This document shows, in pieces, positions 1 to 8,555 of a DNA stretch of 38,063 bases (within the stretch, counting starts at the first letter, position 1; every line of letters starts with the position of its first letter). The position numbers were made by a program, and so were the translations under genes. The DNA is taken from positions 1-38,063 of the forward strand of contig JACQZV010000175.1 of assembly GCA_016213695.1 (NCBI GenBank), in the 5' to 3' direction. The notes under the pieces are model-generated. The model had not been told where the DNA came from. It saw only the letters and a program-made list of their open reading frames with translations, and did not search any database. The stretch is from Acidobacteriota bacterium (GTDB lineage Bacteria; Acidobacteriota; Vicinamibacteria; Vicinamibacterales; UBA2999).

Positions 1-440
1 TGCAGTCCGAAGCGCTCGATCTTCTGACGCTGCGCGCCGGCCGCGCCGTTGGTGACGAGCGCCAGCCGGCACCCGGCCTCGCGCAGCCATTTCAGCGTGC
101 CGATCGCGTCCGGAAACAGGGCCGTCCGCTCGTCGCGACACCGGTCGTACCGCTCGGCAATGCGCGCGGCCAGGCCCTCGTCGGTGCAGCCCACCGCCGC
201 CACGGCCATCTCCGCGATCCGCCGCCGGGCGGCCGGAAGGTCGAGGCGGCCCAGACGATGACGCTCCGGGTCGGACCAGAACCACTCCCGCAGCCTGAGG
301 ATCTCCGCCAGCACGGCCTGCGGATCCGCGGCGGGCGCGCAGCACGCACACGCCACGCCCCAGCAGTCCACCACGGCGCGGCCGTCGACGATCGTGTCAT
401 CGAGGTCCAGGAGCAGGGCGCGCGGCTGTGTGGGAGGCAC
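1..440 (-). CDS. HAD-family hydrolase (partial; C-terminus runs off the window)
   Basis: Minus-strand reading from GTG at 440: MPPTQPRALLLDLDDTIVDGRAVVDCWG...FPDAIGTLKWLREAGCRLALVTNGAAGAQRQKIERFGL. Has HAD motif I (DLDDT) and motif II (VTNG). The supplied 92..724 ORF is in another frame and is not the gene. Confidence 0.85.
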   Translation of the reverse strand, partial: MPPTQPRALLLDLDDTIVDGRAVVDCWGVACACCAPAADPQAVLAEILRLREWFWSDPERHRLGRLDLPAARRRIAEMAVAAVGCTDEGLAARIAERYDRCRDERTALFPDAIGTLKWLREAGCRLALVTNGAAGAQRQKIERFGL

Positions 441-560
441 GGCGTAACAGTAGCGCGGTTCTCGGGTGCACTCGTGCTCAGGTGCTCGGGTTCCGCCAAG
501 CACCACGAACTCAAGCAAGCCGTTGGCATTTCGGCGGGCGTCGTGGCAAAGTGACGCGAC

Positions 561-1535
561 ATGTCTTCGGGAACGGCAGCCGTGCTGCAGGATCGATCGC
601 CGGTGGACTGCGCGTGGAGCCTGCTTCGCGCGGCGAGCGTCCTGGCCGGCGAGCTCGAGCGGAGCGGCCGCGTCGAGCTGTTCGGTGAAGACGAGTCCGG
701 CGGCGTGCGGCCGGTGCCCGACAAGAGCCCGGACGCCGTGCTGGCGTGGCGCCCGGGGACGGGGTGGGAGTCGCGCCTGCCAGCCGACGATGCCCGGGTG
801 GCGCTGGTGACGCTCTATCTGCCGATCTGCAGCGCCACGGCCGCCCGTCCGCTGACCGTCGGACACCTGGGCCAGAGCCTCGACGGCTTCATCGCGACGG
901 CGTCCGGCGACTCGCAGACCGTCACCGGCAGCGACAACATCGTGCATCTGCACCGCATGCGCGCGTTGTGCGACGCCGTCGTGGTCGGCGCGGGGACCGT
1001 CGCCGCCGACGATCCGCAGTTGACGACGCGCCATGTGTCGGGGCGCAACCCGCTGCGGGTGATCTTCGATCCCGGGAGGCGGCTGCTGCCGACCTTCCGC
1101 GTATTCACCGATCGCGCGGCGCCCACGCTGTACATCTGCGCACGTTCCAGGGTCTCCCCTGGCGAGAGCCAGGTCGGCGACGCCGTCATTGCGCCGATCG
1201 AGGGAGGCACGCCCGGCGAAGAGGCGGCGCAGGTGCTCGGTCTGCTGCGCGCGCGCGGCTGCGCGCGCGTGTTCGTCGAAGGCGGGGGGGTCACGGTGTC
1301 GCGGTTTCTCGAGGCCAACCTTCTCGACCGGCTGCAGATCGCCATTGCGCCGGTGCTCATCGGCGAGGGGCGTCCCGCGGTGCGGCTGGCGCCTCCGCTG
1401 CGCCTGCGCGACTGCCGGCGGCCGGGCTACCGGGTGTTCCGCATGGGCGGCGACGTGATGTTCGACTGCGATCTGAGCCGGCAGGCCGATGCGGCGCAGC
1501 CGGATGCGCCCGGCACGGTGAACAGGGTGATCTGA
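561..1535 (+). CDS. RibD C-terminal-type reductase (pyrimidine reductase family), no deaminase domain
   Basis: GHLGQSLDGFIATASGDSQTVTGSDNIVHLHRMRALCDAVVVGAGTVAADDPQLTTR...NPLRVIFDP...VFVEGGGVTVSRFLEANLLDRLQIAIAPVLIGEG is typical of RibD reductase domains. Confidence 0.88.
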   Translation: MSSGTAAVLQDRSPVDCAWSLLRAASVLAGELERSGRVELFGEDESGGVRPVPDKSPDAVLAWRPGTGWESRLPADDARVALVTLYLPICSATAARPLTVGHLGQSLDGFIATASGDSQTVTGSDNIVHLHRMRALCDAVVVGAGTVAADDPQLTTRHVSGRNPLRVIFDPGRRLLPTFRVFTDRAAPTLYICARSRVSPGESQVGDAVIAPIEGGTPGEEAAQVLGLLRARGCARVFVEGGGVTVSRFLEANLLDRLQIAIAPVLIGEGRPAVRLAPPLRLRDCRRPGYRVFRMGGDVMFDCDLSRQADAAQPDAPGTVNRVI

Positions 1536-1568
1536 GGCCGATCTCAGGGTGAGTCAAGGCTGATCTGA

Positions 1569-2447
1569 ATGCGCGCTGTCGGCGTGGCGGCGGTGATCGT
1601 GCTGGCGGTCGTCCTGGCGGCCGGCCAGGGGCGTCGCGCCGCGTCCGCGTGGACCGCCGCGGAGAGCTTTCGCGTCGCGACGTTCAACATCCACAAGGGC
1701 GCCAACCGGAAGGGCCACTACGACCTGGGGCGCACCATCGAAGCCATCCGGCGTCTCGACGCGGATCTCGTCGGCACGCAGGAGGTCATGCGGAATCAAC
1801 CCGACTTCAACTGCGACGATCAGCCGGCGCTCATCGCAGAAGGACTGCGGCGGCGCACCGGACGCCCGTGGACCTACGTGCATCAGAAGGCGTGGGTCAC
1901 CGACGATCGCCGGTGCCGTGACCGCGGCCATGGGTCCGATGTCGCCACCGAAGAGCTCGCGATCTTCTCCGCCAGTCCAATCACCGATTCGCGTGTCGTG
2001 CGGCTGTCCGAGGGACGCGTCGGACTGGCGGTGCGCGTCGCCGCCCTCCCGCAGGTTCCCATCGTCGTGACGCACCTGGCGGCCAACCGCGAGAACCAGC
2101 GCGGCCGGATGGAAGAGCTCGGGGTGCTCCTGCCGTGGGCCGCGCGGCAGGGCCCCGGGCTGCTGATTGGCGACTTCAACGCGCAGCCTGACGCCGTCGA
2201 GCTCGGTCCGGTGATGGCCCGTTACCACGATGCGTGGGCGGACGCCGCCGCGGATGAACACATCACTGGGGTCGTGTCGGGATCGACGCGACCGGGCCGC
2301 CGCTTCTCGCGCATCGACTTCGTCCTCTACGACGAGAAGGCCGGGCTGAGGGTCGAGTCTGCTGAAGTCTTCGACGTGTCGGACCTGCCGGGACTCGGCG
2401 AAGTCTCGGATCATCAGCCGGTCGTGGCCACGTTTCGGGCGCGGTGA
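1569..2447 (+). CDS. Endonuclease/exonuclease/phosphatase (EEP) family hydrolase, probable signal peptide
   Basis: FRVATFNIHKG, GTQEV, LIGDFNAQPDA, RIDFVLY and SDHQPVVATF motifs. Confidence 0.88.
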   Translation: MRAVGVAAVIVLAVVLAAGQGRRAASAWTAAESFRVATFNIHKGANRKGHYDLGRTIEAIRRLDADLVGTQEVMRNQPDFNCDDQPALIAEGLRRRTGRPWTYVHQKAWVTDDRRCRDRGHGSDVATEELAIFSASPITDSRVVRLSEGRVGLAVRVAALPQVPIVVTHLAANRENQRGRMEELGVLLPWAARQGPGLLIGDFNAQPDAVELGPVMARYHDAWADAAADEHITGVVSGSTRPGRRFSRIDFVLYDEKAGLRVESAEVFDVSDLPGLGEVSDHQPVVATFRAR

Positions 2448-3337
2448 GGTCCAGGCCAGGCGGCGAGGTCGTCGTGGCCGACCACGATGCTCGAGCGGCC
2501 GGCGGCGACGTGGGCGAGCCGCCGCGCGTGCCAGCTCGCGATAGCCGAGGCGCGGTCGGGCGCCATCTCTGTCGCCGCCTCGGCCCAGCCGCCTATGAGG
2601 GTCCGCTGCATATCTGCGTCTGCAGGCACTAACCTCCAGTCGCTCGGCTCGCGGCGGACCCGATAGCCCGCGTTCGCAAAACATCGTTCCGCCAGGGCGC
2701 CTGCGTCGGGACCGGCTGCGGGACCGGCTGCGCGACCGCCGCGCTCCCTGTCCCGCCTCTGGTGCCGGTTCAACAGCTCTCGCACCATCTCATCCTCGGG
2801 ATCCGCGGGCGCGCAGGCGGATCGGCCGTCATAGGTGAGGGCGAAGAGCGCCAGGGCATTTTCGGCGGCACAGTGCGCCGCGAGCGCCGCAAGCCATGAC
2901 TCCGAGACGAGGTCGAGCAGCGCAGAGGCGGTGACGAGGCGGCGTCCGTCGAAGATCCGGCGATCGTCGAGGAGGGTGAGATCAATCGCGTGCGTGTCGA
3001 TGACGCACTCGAAACGTGCGCCGCGAATCGTGCATCGCCCGCCCTCGACGGTCGCCGCGTAGCCGCGGGTTGCAGCCCACGACACCATGCGTCGAGGCAG
3101 CTCGGCCAGCAGGGCGGCGCTCCGGTCGAGGGCCAGCCACCGTTGGGGGCCGCGCAGGCGCTCGGCCAGGTAGCGGATGTTCGATCCGGTGCCGGTCCCG
3201 AGATCCAGCATGTGGAGCGGCTCGGCGGATCCGAGGCTCCCGGCGACGTCTCTCGTCAGCGCCTCGGAGCGCGCGGCGGCGTCGGCCGGCTCGCGCAGGA
3301 GCAGCCACTGCGGCAGCGAAGCGTCATCCACGGGCAT
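2414..3337 (-). CDS. Class I SAM-dependent methyltransferase
   Basis: LHMLDLGTGTGSNIRYLAERLRG (SAM-binding motif I). 34-bp convergent overlap with the upstream EEP gene. Confidence 0.82.
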   Translation of the reverse strand: MPVDDASLPQWLLLREPADAAARSEALTRDVAGSLGSAEPLHMLDLGTGTGSNIRYLAERLRGPQRWLALDRSAALLAELPRRMVSWAATRGYAATVEGGRCTIRGARFECVIDTHAIDLTLLDDRRIFDGRRLVTASALLDLVSESWLAALAAHCAAENALALFALTYDGRSACAPADPEDEMVRELLNRHQRRDRERGGRAAGPAAGPDAGALAERCFANAGYRVRREPSDWRLVPADADMQRTLIGGWAEAATEMAPDRASAIASWHARRLAHVAAGRSSIVVGHDDLAAWPGPHRARNVATTG

Positions 3338-4391
3338 TCACGCTGCGGACCGGCTCGATCGCGGCCGCTATGCGCCGGCACGCCTCGTCCCACGTTGGCA
3401 GGCGATCCCGCCGGCGCCGCGCGCCTTCGGCGAGCCGCGCCCGGAGGCCGCCATCGACGATCACGCGTGCCAGCGCCTCGGCGAGCGTCGTCTGGTCTCC
3501 GACGGGAGCCAGCAGGCCGGCGTCATGGCCGACGAGCTCCGGAATCGCGCCGGTTGCCGTGGCCACGACGGGCAGGCCGTGGGCCAGCGCTTCGGCGACG
3601 GCCATGCCGTAGGTCTCCCGCAGCGTGGCGAGCACGAAGACATCCGCCCGGCTGTAGCACTGCTCGAGCTCAGGACGGTCGACGTCGCCGGCGAAGGACA
3701 CCCGGTCCGCCATCCCGAGCCTCGCGACCGTGGCCTGCACGCGACGGGCGGTGGCCGGGTCGCGCTCCAGGCTGCCCGCGCAGGTCAGCCGCCACCGGGA
3801 GTCCGACACGGTGGAGAGAGCGGTCAGCAGCATCTCGTGCCCTTTTCCTGCTGTCACGGCGGCCACGCACAGCAGTTCCACAGAACCATCGTCGGAAGAG
3901 CCGCTCGACAGCGCGGCGCGATCCGTGCCCGGCTCGACGACGACGATGCGATCCGGCGCGACGCGGTACCTCGCGAGGAGCGACAGCGCCGCGTTGCCGG
4001 TGACGACGATCAGTGCCACGGCGTTGAGCGCGCGCCCCTCGCCCTGCTCGAACCGCGCAGCGGCGTCCGGGTCGAGTCCGACCGCGGCGGCCAGCGGCAG
4101 GTGGACGAGCGCGACGACAGGGAGGCGCGACGCTTCGCGCACGATGATCTCCGGCATTGCGCCAAGCGCCAGGCTGTCGATCAGGGTGATGGTCCCGGCA
4201 GGCACGGCGGCCAGCGCGCCGGCGGCGTGCTCGAGCGCGGCCGGAGCGGGATGGGGAAAGCTCGCGTCAAGCGCGACGACGTCAACGCGCCACCCAAGGC
4301 GCGCGAGTCCCTCTGCGATGCGCCGGTTGAAGATGTACCCGCCCGTACGCGCCTCGAGCGGTCCAGGCGCGACGATGACTATTGAGGGCAC
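3324..4391 (-). CDS. Glycosyltransferase family 4-like
   Basis: N-terminal GGYIFNRRIAEGLARLGWRVDVVAL; C-terminal VLATLRETYGMAVAEALAHGLPVVATATGAIPELV. Its 3' end overlaps the start of the methyltransferase by 14 bp. Confidence 0.88.
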   Translation of the reverse strand: MPSIVIVAPGPLEARTGGYIFNRRIAEGLARLGWRVDVVALDASFPHPAPAALEHAAGALAAVPAGTITLIDSLALGAMPEIIVREASRLPVVALVHLPLAAAVGLDPDAAARFEQGEGRALNAVALIVVTGNAALSLLARYRVAPDRIVVVEPGTDRAALSSGSSDDGSVELLCVAAVTAGKGHEMLLTALSTVSDSRWRLTCAGSLERDPATARRVQATVARLGMADRVSFAGDVDRPELEQCYSRADVFVLATLRETYGMAVAEALAHGLPVVATATGAIPELVGHDAGLLAPVGDQTTLAEALARVIVDGGLRARLAEGARRRRDRLPTWDEACRRIAAAIEPVRSVNARG

Positions 4392-4398
4392 GCCGGAA

Positions 4399-4803
4399 TC
4401 ATCCGTTCACGCTGGCCTCGAACGACGCCGACGCCACGGGCGATTCGTGCAGCGTCACGCGGATCCGTTCGAGCGCCGCGGCTCCCGGTCCGAGCTCGCC
4501 TCCTCTGATCGAGGCGACCAGACGTTCGAATATCTCCCGCGCCAGCCGCTCGGTCGTCGTATTCCGGCCCGCGAACGCCGGAATCTCGTCGAGGTTGCGG
4601 TAATTCAGGTCGGCGAGCACGCGTCGCAGCGCGTCGGCGGCGCGCCCGATGTCCACGACGATGCCGTCGGCATCGAGGTCCGGCCGGTGGAGCTCGACCT
4701 GTACCACGTATGTCGCGCCGTGCAGGCGCTGGGCTGGGCCGAACACCTCTCCGCGGAGGCTGTGCGCAATCATGATGTGGTCGCTGACGGTGACGCTGTA
4801 CAT
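4399..4803 (-). CDS. 6-pyruvoyl-tetrahydropterin synthase / 6-carboxytetrahydropterin synthase-like protein, divergent active site
   Basis: MYSVTVSDHIMIAHSLRGEVFGPAQRLHGATYVVQVELHRPDLDADGIVVDIGRAADALRRVLADLNYRNLDEIPAF...NTTTERLAREIFERL. PTPS fold pattern (AHSL, LHG-TY, DxG, LNYRNLDE, TTTERLA). Confidence 0.82.
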   Translation of the reverse strand: MYSVTVSDHIMIAHSLRGEVFGPAQRLHGATYVVQVELHRPDLDADGIVVDIGRAADALRRVLADLNYRNLDEIPAFAGRNTTTERLAREIFERLVASIRGGELGPGAAALERIRVTLHESPVASASFEASVNG

Positions 4804-4829
4804 CGTGCGCTCCTGGTGGTCCCGACTGG

Positions 4830-5801
4830 TCAGTATCTGATCCGGTGACAGAGCGCGTCGCCCGGCGACTCTGCGAGCGTCGCCATCACGTCGGGAAGCG
4901 CCTCGAACTCGCTCTCTCCGGTAATCAGCGCATCGAGCTCCGGCGCGTGCAACAGGTTGAGTGCGAGCGCCATGCGCCGGCGGCTGTCCCATCGCGGCCG
5001 CTGTGACGGGGCCACGTGCCCGACCTGCGAGGAGGCGATCGTCAGCCGGCGGGCGTGGAACGGACCGCCGAGCGGCAGCGGCACCTGCTGCGTGCCGAAC
5101 CAGCTCAATTCGACGATGCGCGCCTCCTCTCCGGCCAGGTCCAGCGCGGTGGCGAGACCTTCCGGGGCACCGCTCGCGTGAATGACGACGTCCGCGTCGC
5201 GGGTGGCGGCCGCCGGCTCCGCGAAGGGCACCTTCAGCGCCTTGGCCACCGACGCCCGGCGGGGATTGATGTCGAGCAATTCGACTTCGCATCCTGGAAT
5301 CCGCGAGGCGAGCCAGGCGGCCAGACACCCCACCGTGCCGGCGCCGACGACCGCGATACGATCGCCCACGTGCGGCCTGGCATCCCAGACGCCGTTGAGC
5401 GCCGTCTCGAGGTTGGCGGCCAGGACGGCCCGAGCGGCGGGAACGCCGCCGGCGAGCACGTGCGCGTCGGCCGCGGGTACGATGAAGCGGCTCTGATGTG
5501 GATGCAGCACGAACACGTTGCGGCCGGCGAGCTCGTCCGGGCCGCGCTCGACGAGGCCGACCATCGAATAGGCGTACTTGACCGGAAAGGAAAACTCACC
5601 CTGCTGAAACGGCGCGCGCATCCGCTGCCACTCGCCCGGCGGGACGCGCCCCGCGAACACGAGCGCCTCGGTGCCGCGGCTGATGCCGCTGTAGAGCGCG
5701 CGCACCACGACCTCGCCCGCGCGGGGCGCCGCCAGCGTTTCGCTGCGGATCTCCCCGCGGCCGGGCGCCGTCACCCAGAACGCTCTGGCCTCCTCGCGCA
5801 T
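4830..5801 (-). CDS. Zinc-binding/medium-chain dehydrogenase-like protein (BchC/ADH-like)
   Basis: ALYSGISRGTEALVFAGRVPPGEW; nucleotide-binding VVGAGTVGCLAAWLA; IHASGAPEGLATALDLAGEEARIVELSW. Confidence 0.8.
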   Translation of the reverse strand: MREEARAFWVTAPGRGEIRSETLAAPRAGEVVVRALYSGISRGTEALVFAGRVPPGEWQRMRAPFQQGEFSFPVKYAYSMVGLVERGPDELAGRNVFVLHPHQSRFIVPAADAHVLAGGVPAARAVLAANLETALNGVWDARPHVGDRIAVVGAGTVGCLAAWLASRIPGCEVELLDINPRRASVAKALKVPFAEPAAATRDADVVIHASGAPEGLATALDLAGEEARIVELSWFGTQQVPLPLGGPFHARRLTIASSQVGHVAPSQRPRWDSRRRMALALNLLHAPELDALITGESEFEALPDVMATLAESPGDALCHRIRY

Positions 5802-5815
5802 ACCTCGTCATTCTG

Positions 5816-6529
5816 ATGCGGTACCCACGCCGTTACAATGTCGTCCTCGCGATCGGGTTCGGGATGACGCTGGCCCTGGCGTCGATCGTCGGCTCGTGGG
5901 CCGGCGCGGGCGCGGCGTATGCGCTCGAGGCCGTGTTGTTTTTTGCCGCGCTGACCATCGGCGTGGTCGTGGTGGCCGGCGGACAGCATCCGTATCCACG
6001 TTTCGGGCCCGCCAACATTGTCACGACGATCCGGGCGATGCTGGCGGCGCTCGCGGCCGGGCTCGTCGGCCATCCCGCGTCTCCGGCGGTGCTCTGGTCG
6101 GTTGTCGGCCTGATCGCGCTTGTCGCCATCCTCGACGGCGTCGACGGCCACCTGGCGCGGGCCACACGCATGGCGAGCGCCTTCGGCGCGCGGTTTGACA
6201 TGGAGACCGACGCGGCGTTCATCTTCGTCCTGGCGATTCTCGTCTGGCAATACGGAAAAGCCGGGGCGTGGGTGTTGCTGTGCGGGCTGATGCGGTACGC
6301 CTTTGTCGCGGCCGGCCGGCTGCTGCCGTGGCTCGCCGCGCCGTTGCGGGCGACGCGGCGCGGTCGGATCGTGGCGGTGGGGCAGTCGATCGGGCTCGGG
6401 GTGGCGCTCGCGCCGATCGTGCCGCCGCCGGCGAGCGCGATGGTCGCCGTCGTGACGCTGGCCGCCCTGACGTGGTCGTTCGCGGTCGACGTGATGTGGC
6501 TGAAGGGGGTCAGACCCCCTGTGGAGTGA
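5816..6529 (+). CDS. CDP-alcohol phosphatidyltransferase family membrane protein
   Basis: Exact signature D-x2-D-G-x2-A-R-x8-G-x3-D-x3-D in DGVDGHLARATRMASAFGARFDMETD; several hydrophobic segments. Confidence 0.9.
   Translation: MRYPRRYNVVLAIGFGMTLALASIVGSWAGAGAAYALEAVLFFAALTIGVVVVAGGQHPYPRFGPANIVTTIRAMLAALAAGLVGHPASPAVLWSVVGLIALVAILDGVDGHLARATRMASAFGARFDMETDAAFIFVLAILVWQYGKAGAWVLLCGLMRYAFVAAGRLLPWLAAPLRATRRGRIVAVGQSIGLGVALAPIVPPPASAMVAVVTLAALTWSFAVDVMWLKGVRPPVE
6504..6520. repeat. 17-bp palindrome AGGGGGTC-A-GACCCCCT at the 3' end of the phosphatidyltransferase CDS
   Basis: Perfect 8-bp arms around one central base, directly readable at 6504-6520. Confidence 0.7.
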
Positions 6530-6533
6530 GACC

Positions 6534-6980
6534 ATGCCTGTTCTGGGACGACTCGGATCACCGGCCGGCGCGCTGCGGATTCTGTCGATGGCCATCGGAA
6601 CGTTTCTGATCTTCATGGCCCTCGACAAGGTCGGGTGGCTGACCGACAGCGGGTTCCTGCTGCGGCGGCTTCAGGAATGGCGCGGCACGGTGCGGCCGCT
6701 GGCGCGGTGGTATCTCGAGACGGTGGCCATTCCCGGCGTCCCGGTGCTCGCGCGCGTTATCCCGATCTCCGAACTGGCGGCGGGGGCGGCCCTGATCCTG
6801 GGCGTGAGGGTGCGGCTCGCGGCGGCCCTGACCTTCCTGATGGTGCTCAACTTCCACCTGGCCGCCGACCTGGTCTTCCGGTACAGCTACCTGATCAACG
6901 CCTACGGCTTGCCGATCCTCGGCGGTCTGCTGGCGCTTGCGGTCAACGGGACGCGGCTGCCGTTCAGCGCGTCCAGGTGA
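6534..6980 (+). CDS. DoxX-like small integral membrane protein
   Basis: Four hydrophobic segments; ...LARVIPISELAAGAALILGVRVRLAAALTFLMVLNFHLAADLVFRYSYLINAYGLPILGGLLAL resembles DoxX/MauE-type proteins. Confidence 0.65.
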   Translation: MPVLGRLGSPAGALRILSMAIGTFLIFMALDKVGWLTDSGFLLRRLQEWRGTVRPLARWYLETVAIPGVPVLARVIPISELAAGAALILGVRVRLAAALTFLMVLNFHLAADLVFRYSYLINAYGLPILGGLLALAVNGTRLPFSASR

Positions 6981-8551
6981 CGCCCCTCCGGCACGCGATC
7001 GAAGGCGTCGAGCAGCAGCGGCGTGAGCTGGTGCATCCGGCCAATCGCCGGCGACTGCGGCTCCAGGCCCTGACGGAACCCTGCCTCGCGCAGACGATCG
7101 AGCACGTGCCGCCTGCCGCCGATGACGTGTACGGGAACGTCCCATGGCGCGCCTTTGCCGCTCACCGCCGCAGGCGGCTGATGGTCGCCGATCACGACGA
7201 GTACCGGGTCGTCCGCCTGCTCGCGCAGGTAGCCGGCGAGCGCGGTGTACTCGTACGCCATGGCCCGAACATAACTCGGCCGCAGATTCGTGAGATCCGG
7301 GCTGACGGCCATCGCGCGCGCGACCTCCGCGTCATCGAAGGCGTGCTCCGTCAGGACGCGCGCCCAGGACGGCTGATACGGCGGCACCGGGCCGAACGGG
7401 GCATGCGTCGTGCTGGTTGGAAAGACGACGAAGAGCGGCGCGCGCGAGCGAGGGCGGCGCTCGACGGCATCGAGCCTGGCGAACGCGTACTGGTCCGGGA
7501 CGGCCCACCAGCCGAATTCCGGCCCGCGGTACGCAAGGTGCTCGCGGTCGGCGATCGCATCGAAGCCATAAAACGCGCCTTCGGGCCACGCCTGCCGCAT
7601 GCCGGGCATGAGCGCCACGGTGCGATAGCCGCGCCTGGCGAAGTTGGTGACGAGCGTCTCCCGCGAGGAGGCCATCAGCGACGAATAGGCATACTGGTCG
7701 CGCACCTCCACGCCCGAGAGCAGGCTGAGGTGCGCCAGCCACGAGGAACCGCCGAACGTCGGTGATTCCACGTAGGCGGACACGACGTCGCGGCCAGTCT
7801 GGTGGACGGCCGCTTCGAGTTCGGCGCGGCTGGCGGCAAGGCCCGCGGAGATCGCCGGCGTCTGGTACGTCACGGCGCCGTACGACTCGACGAAGATGAC
7901 CAGGACGTCGGCGCCGCTGATGCCGCGCAGCCCGGTGTCGAACGCCGGGCTCGGACCGAGCGCGGGGGCTGCCGGTGCCGGGCCCATCATGGCCAGTGCG
8001 AAGCGCACCTGCCGCGCGTAGGCCGGCACCACCGGACTCGCAAACGCGACCCCGGGCACGAGTCCGGCCAGCCGCTGGCCGGCGAAGAGCAGCACGACGG
8101 AGGCGGCGAGGGAGGCAAGCGCAAGCCGGCCGCGGCGATGCTCCACCGAGGTCGCCACCTGGTGGAACGCAAACCGGGCGAGGCCGTACACGACGGCGAC
8201 CATCACGGCGGCGCCGGCCGCGGCGGCGGCCACGAGCCACCATGGCGCCGCGCGCGCCAGCATCGCGGCCCCGTTGCCCAGGTGCCGGGAGTCCCAGTAC
8301 AGATTGAACTCCCGCCCGTAGAGGCCGGGAGCCGTGACGTCGAGATAGTGGCCGGCCACCAGCACGACCCAGAGCGGCGCGAGGACGCGGCGGGCGAGTG
8401 CTCGCGCCCGCCGGTGCGCGACCGAGAGCAGCAGGACGCCGGCGGCGAGCTCAATAGACAGCGCGGACGTCCAGCGGATGGCCGGCGTGGGCCATATGTT
8501 TTCGAACGTCAGCAGGGCGTTGAGGAGGATGAGGGCGGCCGTCGTGGCCAC
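6902..8551 (-). CDS. Membrane-anchored sulfatase-like / alkaline-phosphatase-superfamily hydrolase (LTA-synthase-like)
   Basis: N-terminal transmembrane helices; VLVIFVESYGAVTY, ESPTFGGSSWLAHLSLLSGV, FVVFPTSTTHAPFGP and VLVVIGDHQPPA motifs. Confidence 0.8.
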   Translation of the reverse strand: MATTAALILLNALLTFENIWPTPAIRWTSALSIELAAGVLLLSVAHRRARALARRVLAPLWVVLVAGHYLDVTAPGLYGREFNLYWDSRHLGNGAAMLARAAPWWLVAAAAAGAAVMVAVVYGLARFAFHQVATSVEHRRGRLALASLAASVVLLFAGQRLAGLVPGVAFASPVVPAYARQVRFALAMMGPAPAAPALGPSPAFDTGLRGISGADVLVIFVESYGAVTYQTPAISAGLAASRAELEAAVHQTGRDVVSAYVESPTFGGSSWLAHLSLLSGVEVRDQYAYSSLMASSRETLVTNFARRGYRTVALMPGMRQAWPEGAFYGFDAIADREHLAYRGPEFGWWAVPDQYAFARLDAVERRPRSRAPLFVVFPTSTTHAPFGPVPPYQPSWARVLTEHAFDDAEVARAMAVSPDLTNLRPSYVRAMAYEYTALAGYLREQADDPVLVVIGDHQPPAAVSGKGAPWDVPVHVIGGRRHVLDRLREAGFRQGLEPQSPAIGRMHQLTPLLLDAFDRVPEGRHLDALNGSRVPLTASASRPPRIGKP

Positions 8552-8555
8552 GGAT

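Noticed and set aside
92-724. Long minus-strand ORF (210 aa)
   Set aside because: Arg/Ser/Pro-rich shadow frame; a neighbouring minus-strand frame (1-440) carries clear HAD motifs and 561-1535 + covers the rest.
1554-2684. 376-aa minus-strand ORF opposite the EEP gene
   Set aside because: Low-complexity Arg/Asp/Gly composition typical of antisense shadow ORFs in high-GC DNA; no family motifs.
2708-2731. Two tandem copies of gggaccggctgc in the methyltransferase gene
   Set aside because: In-frame 12-bp duplication encoding AAGP repeats; ordinary low-complexity linker.
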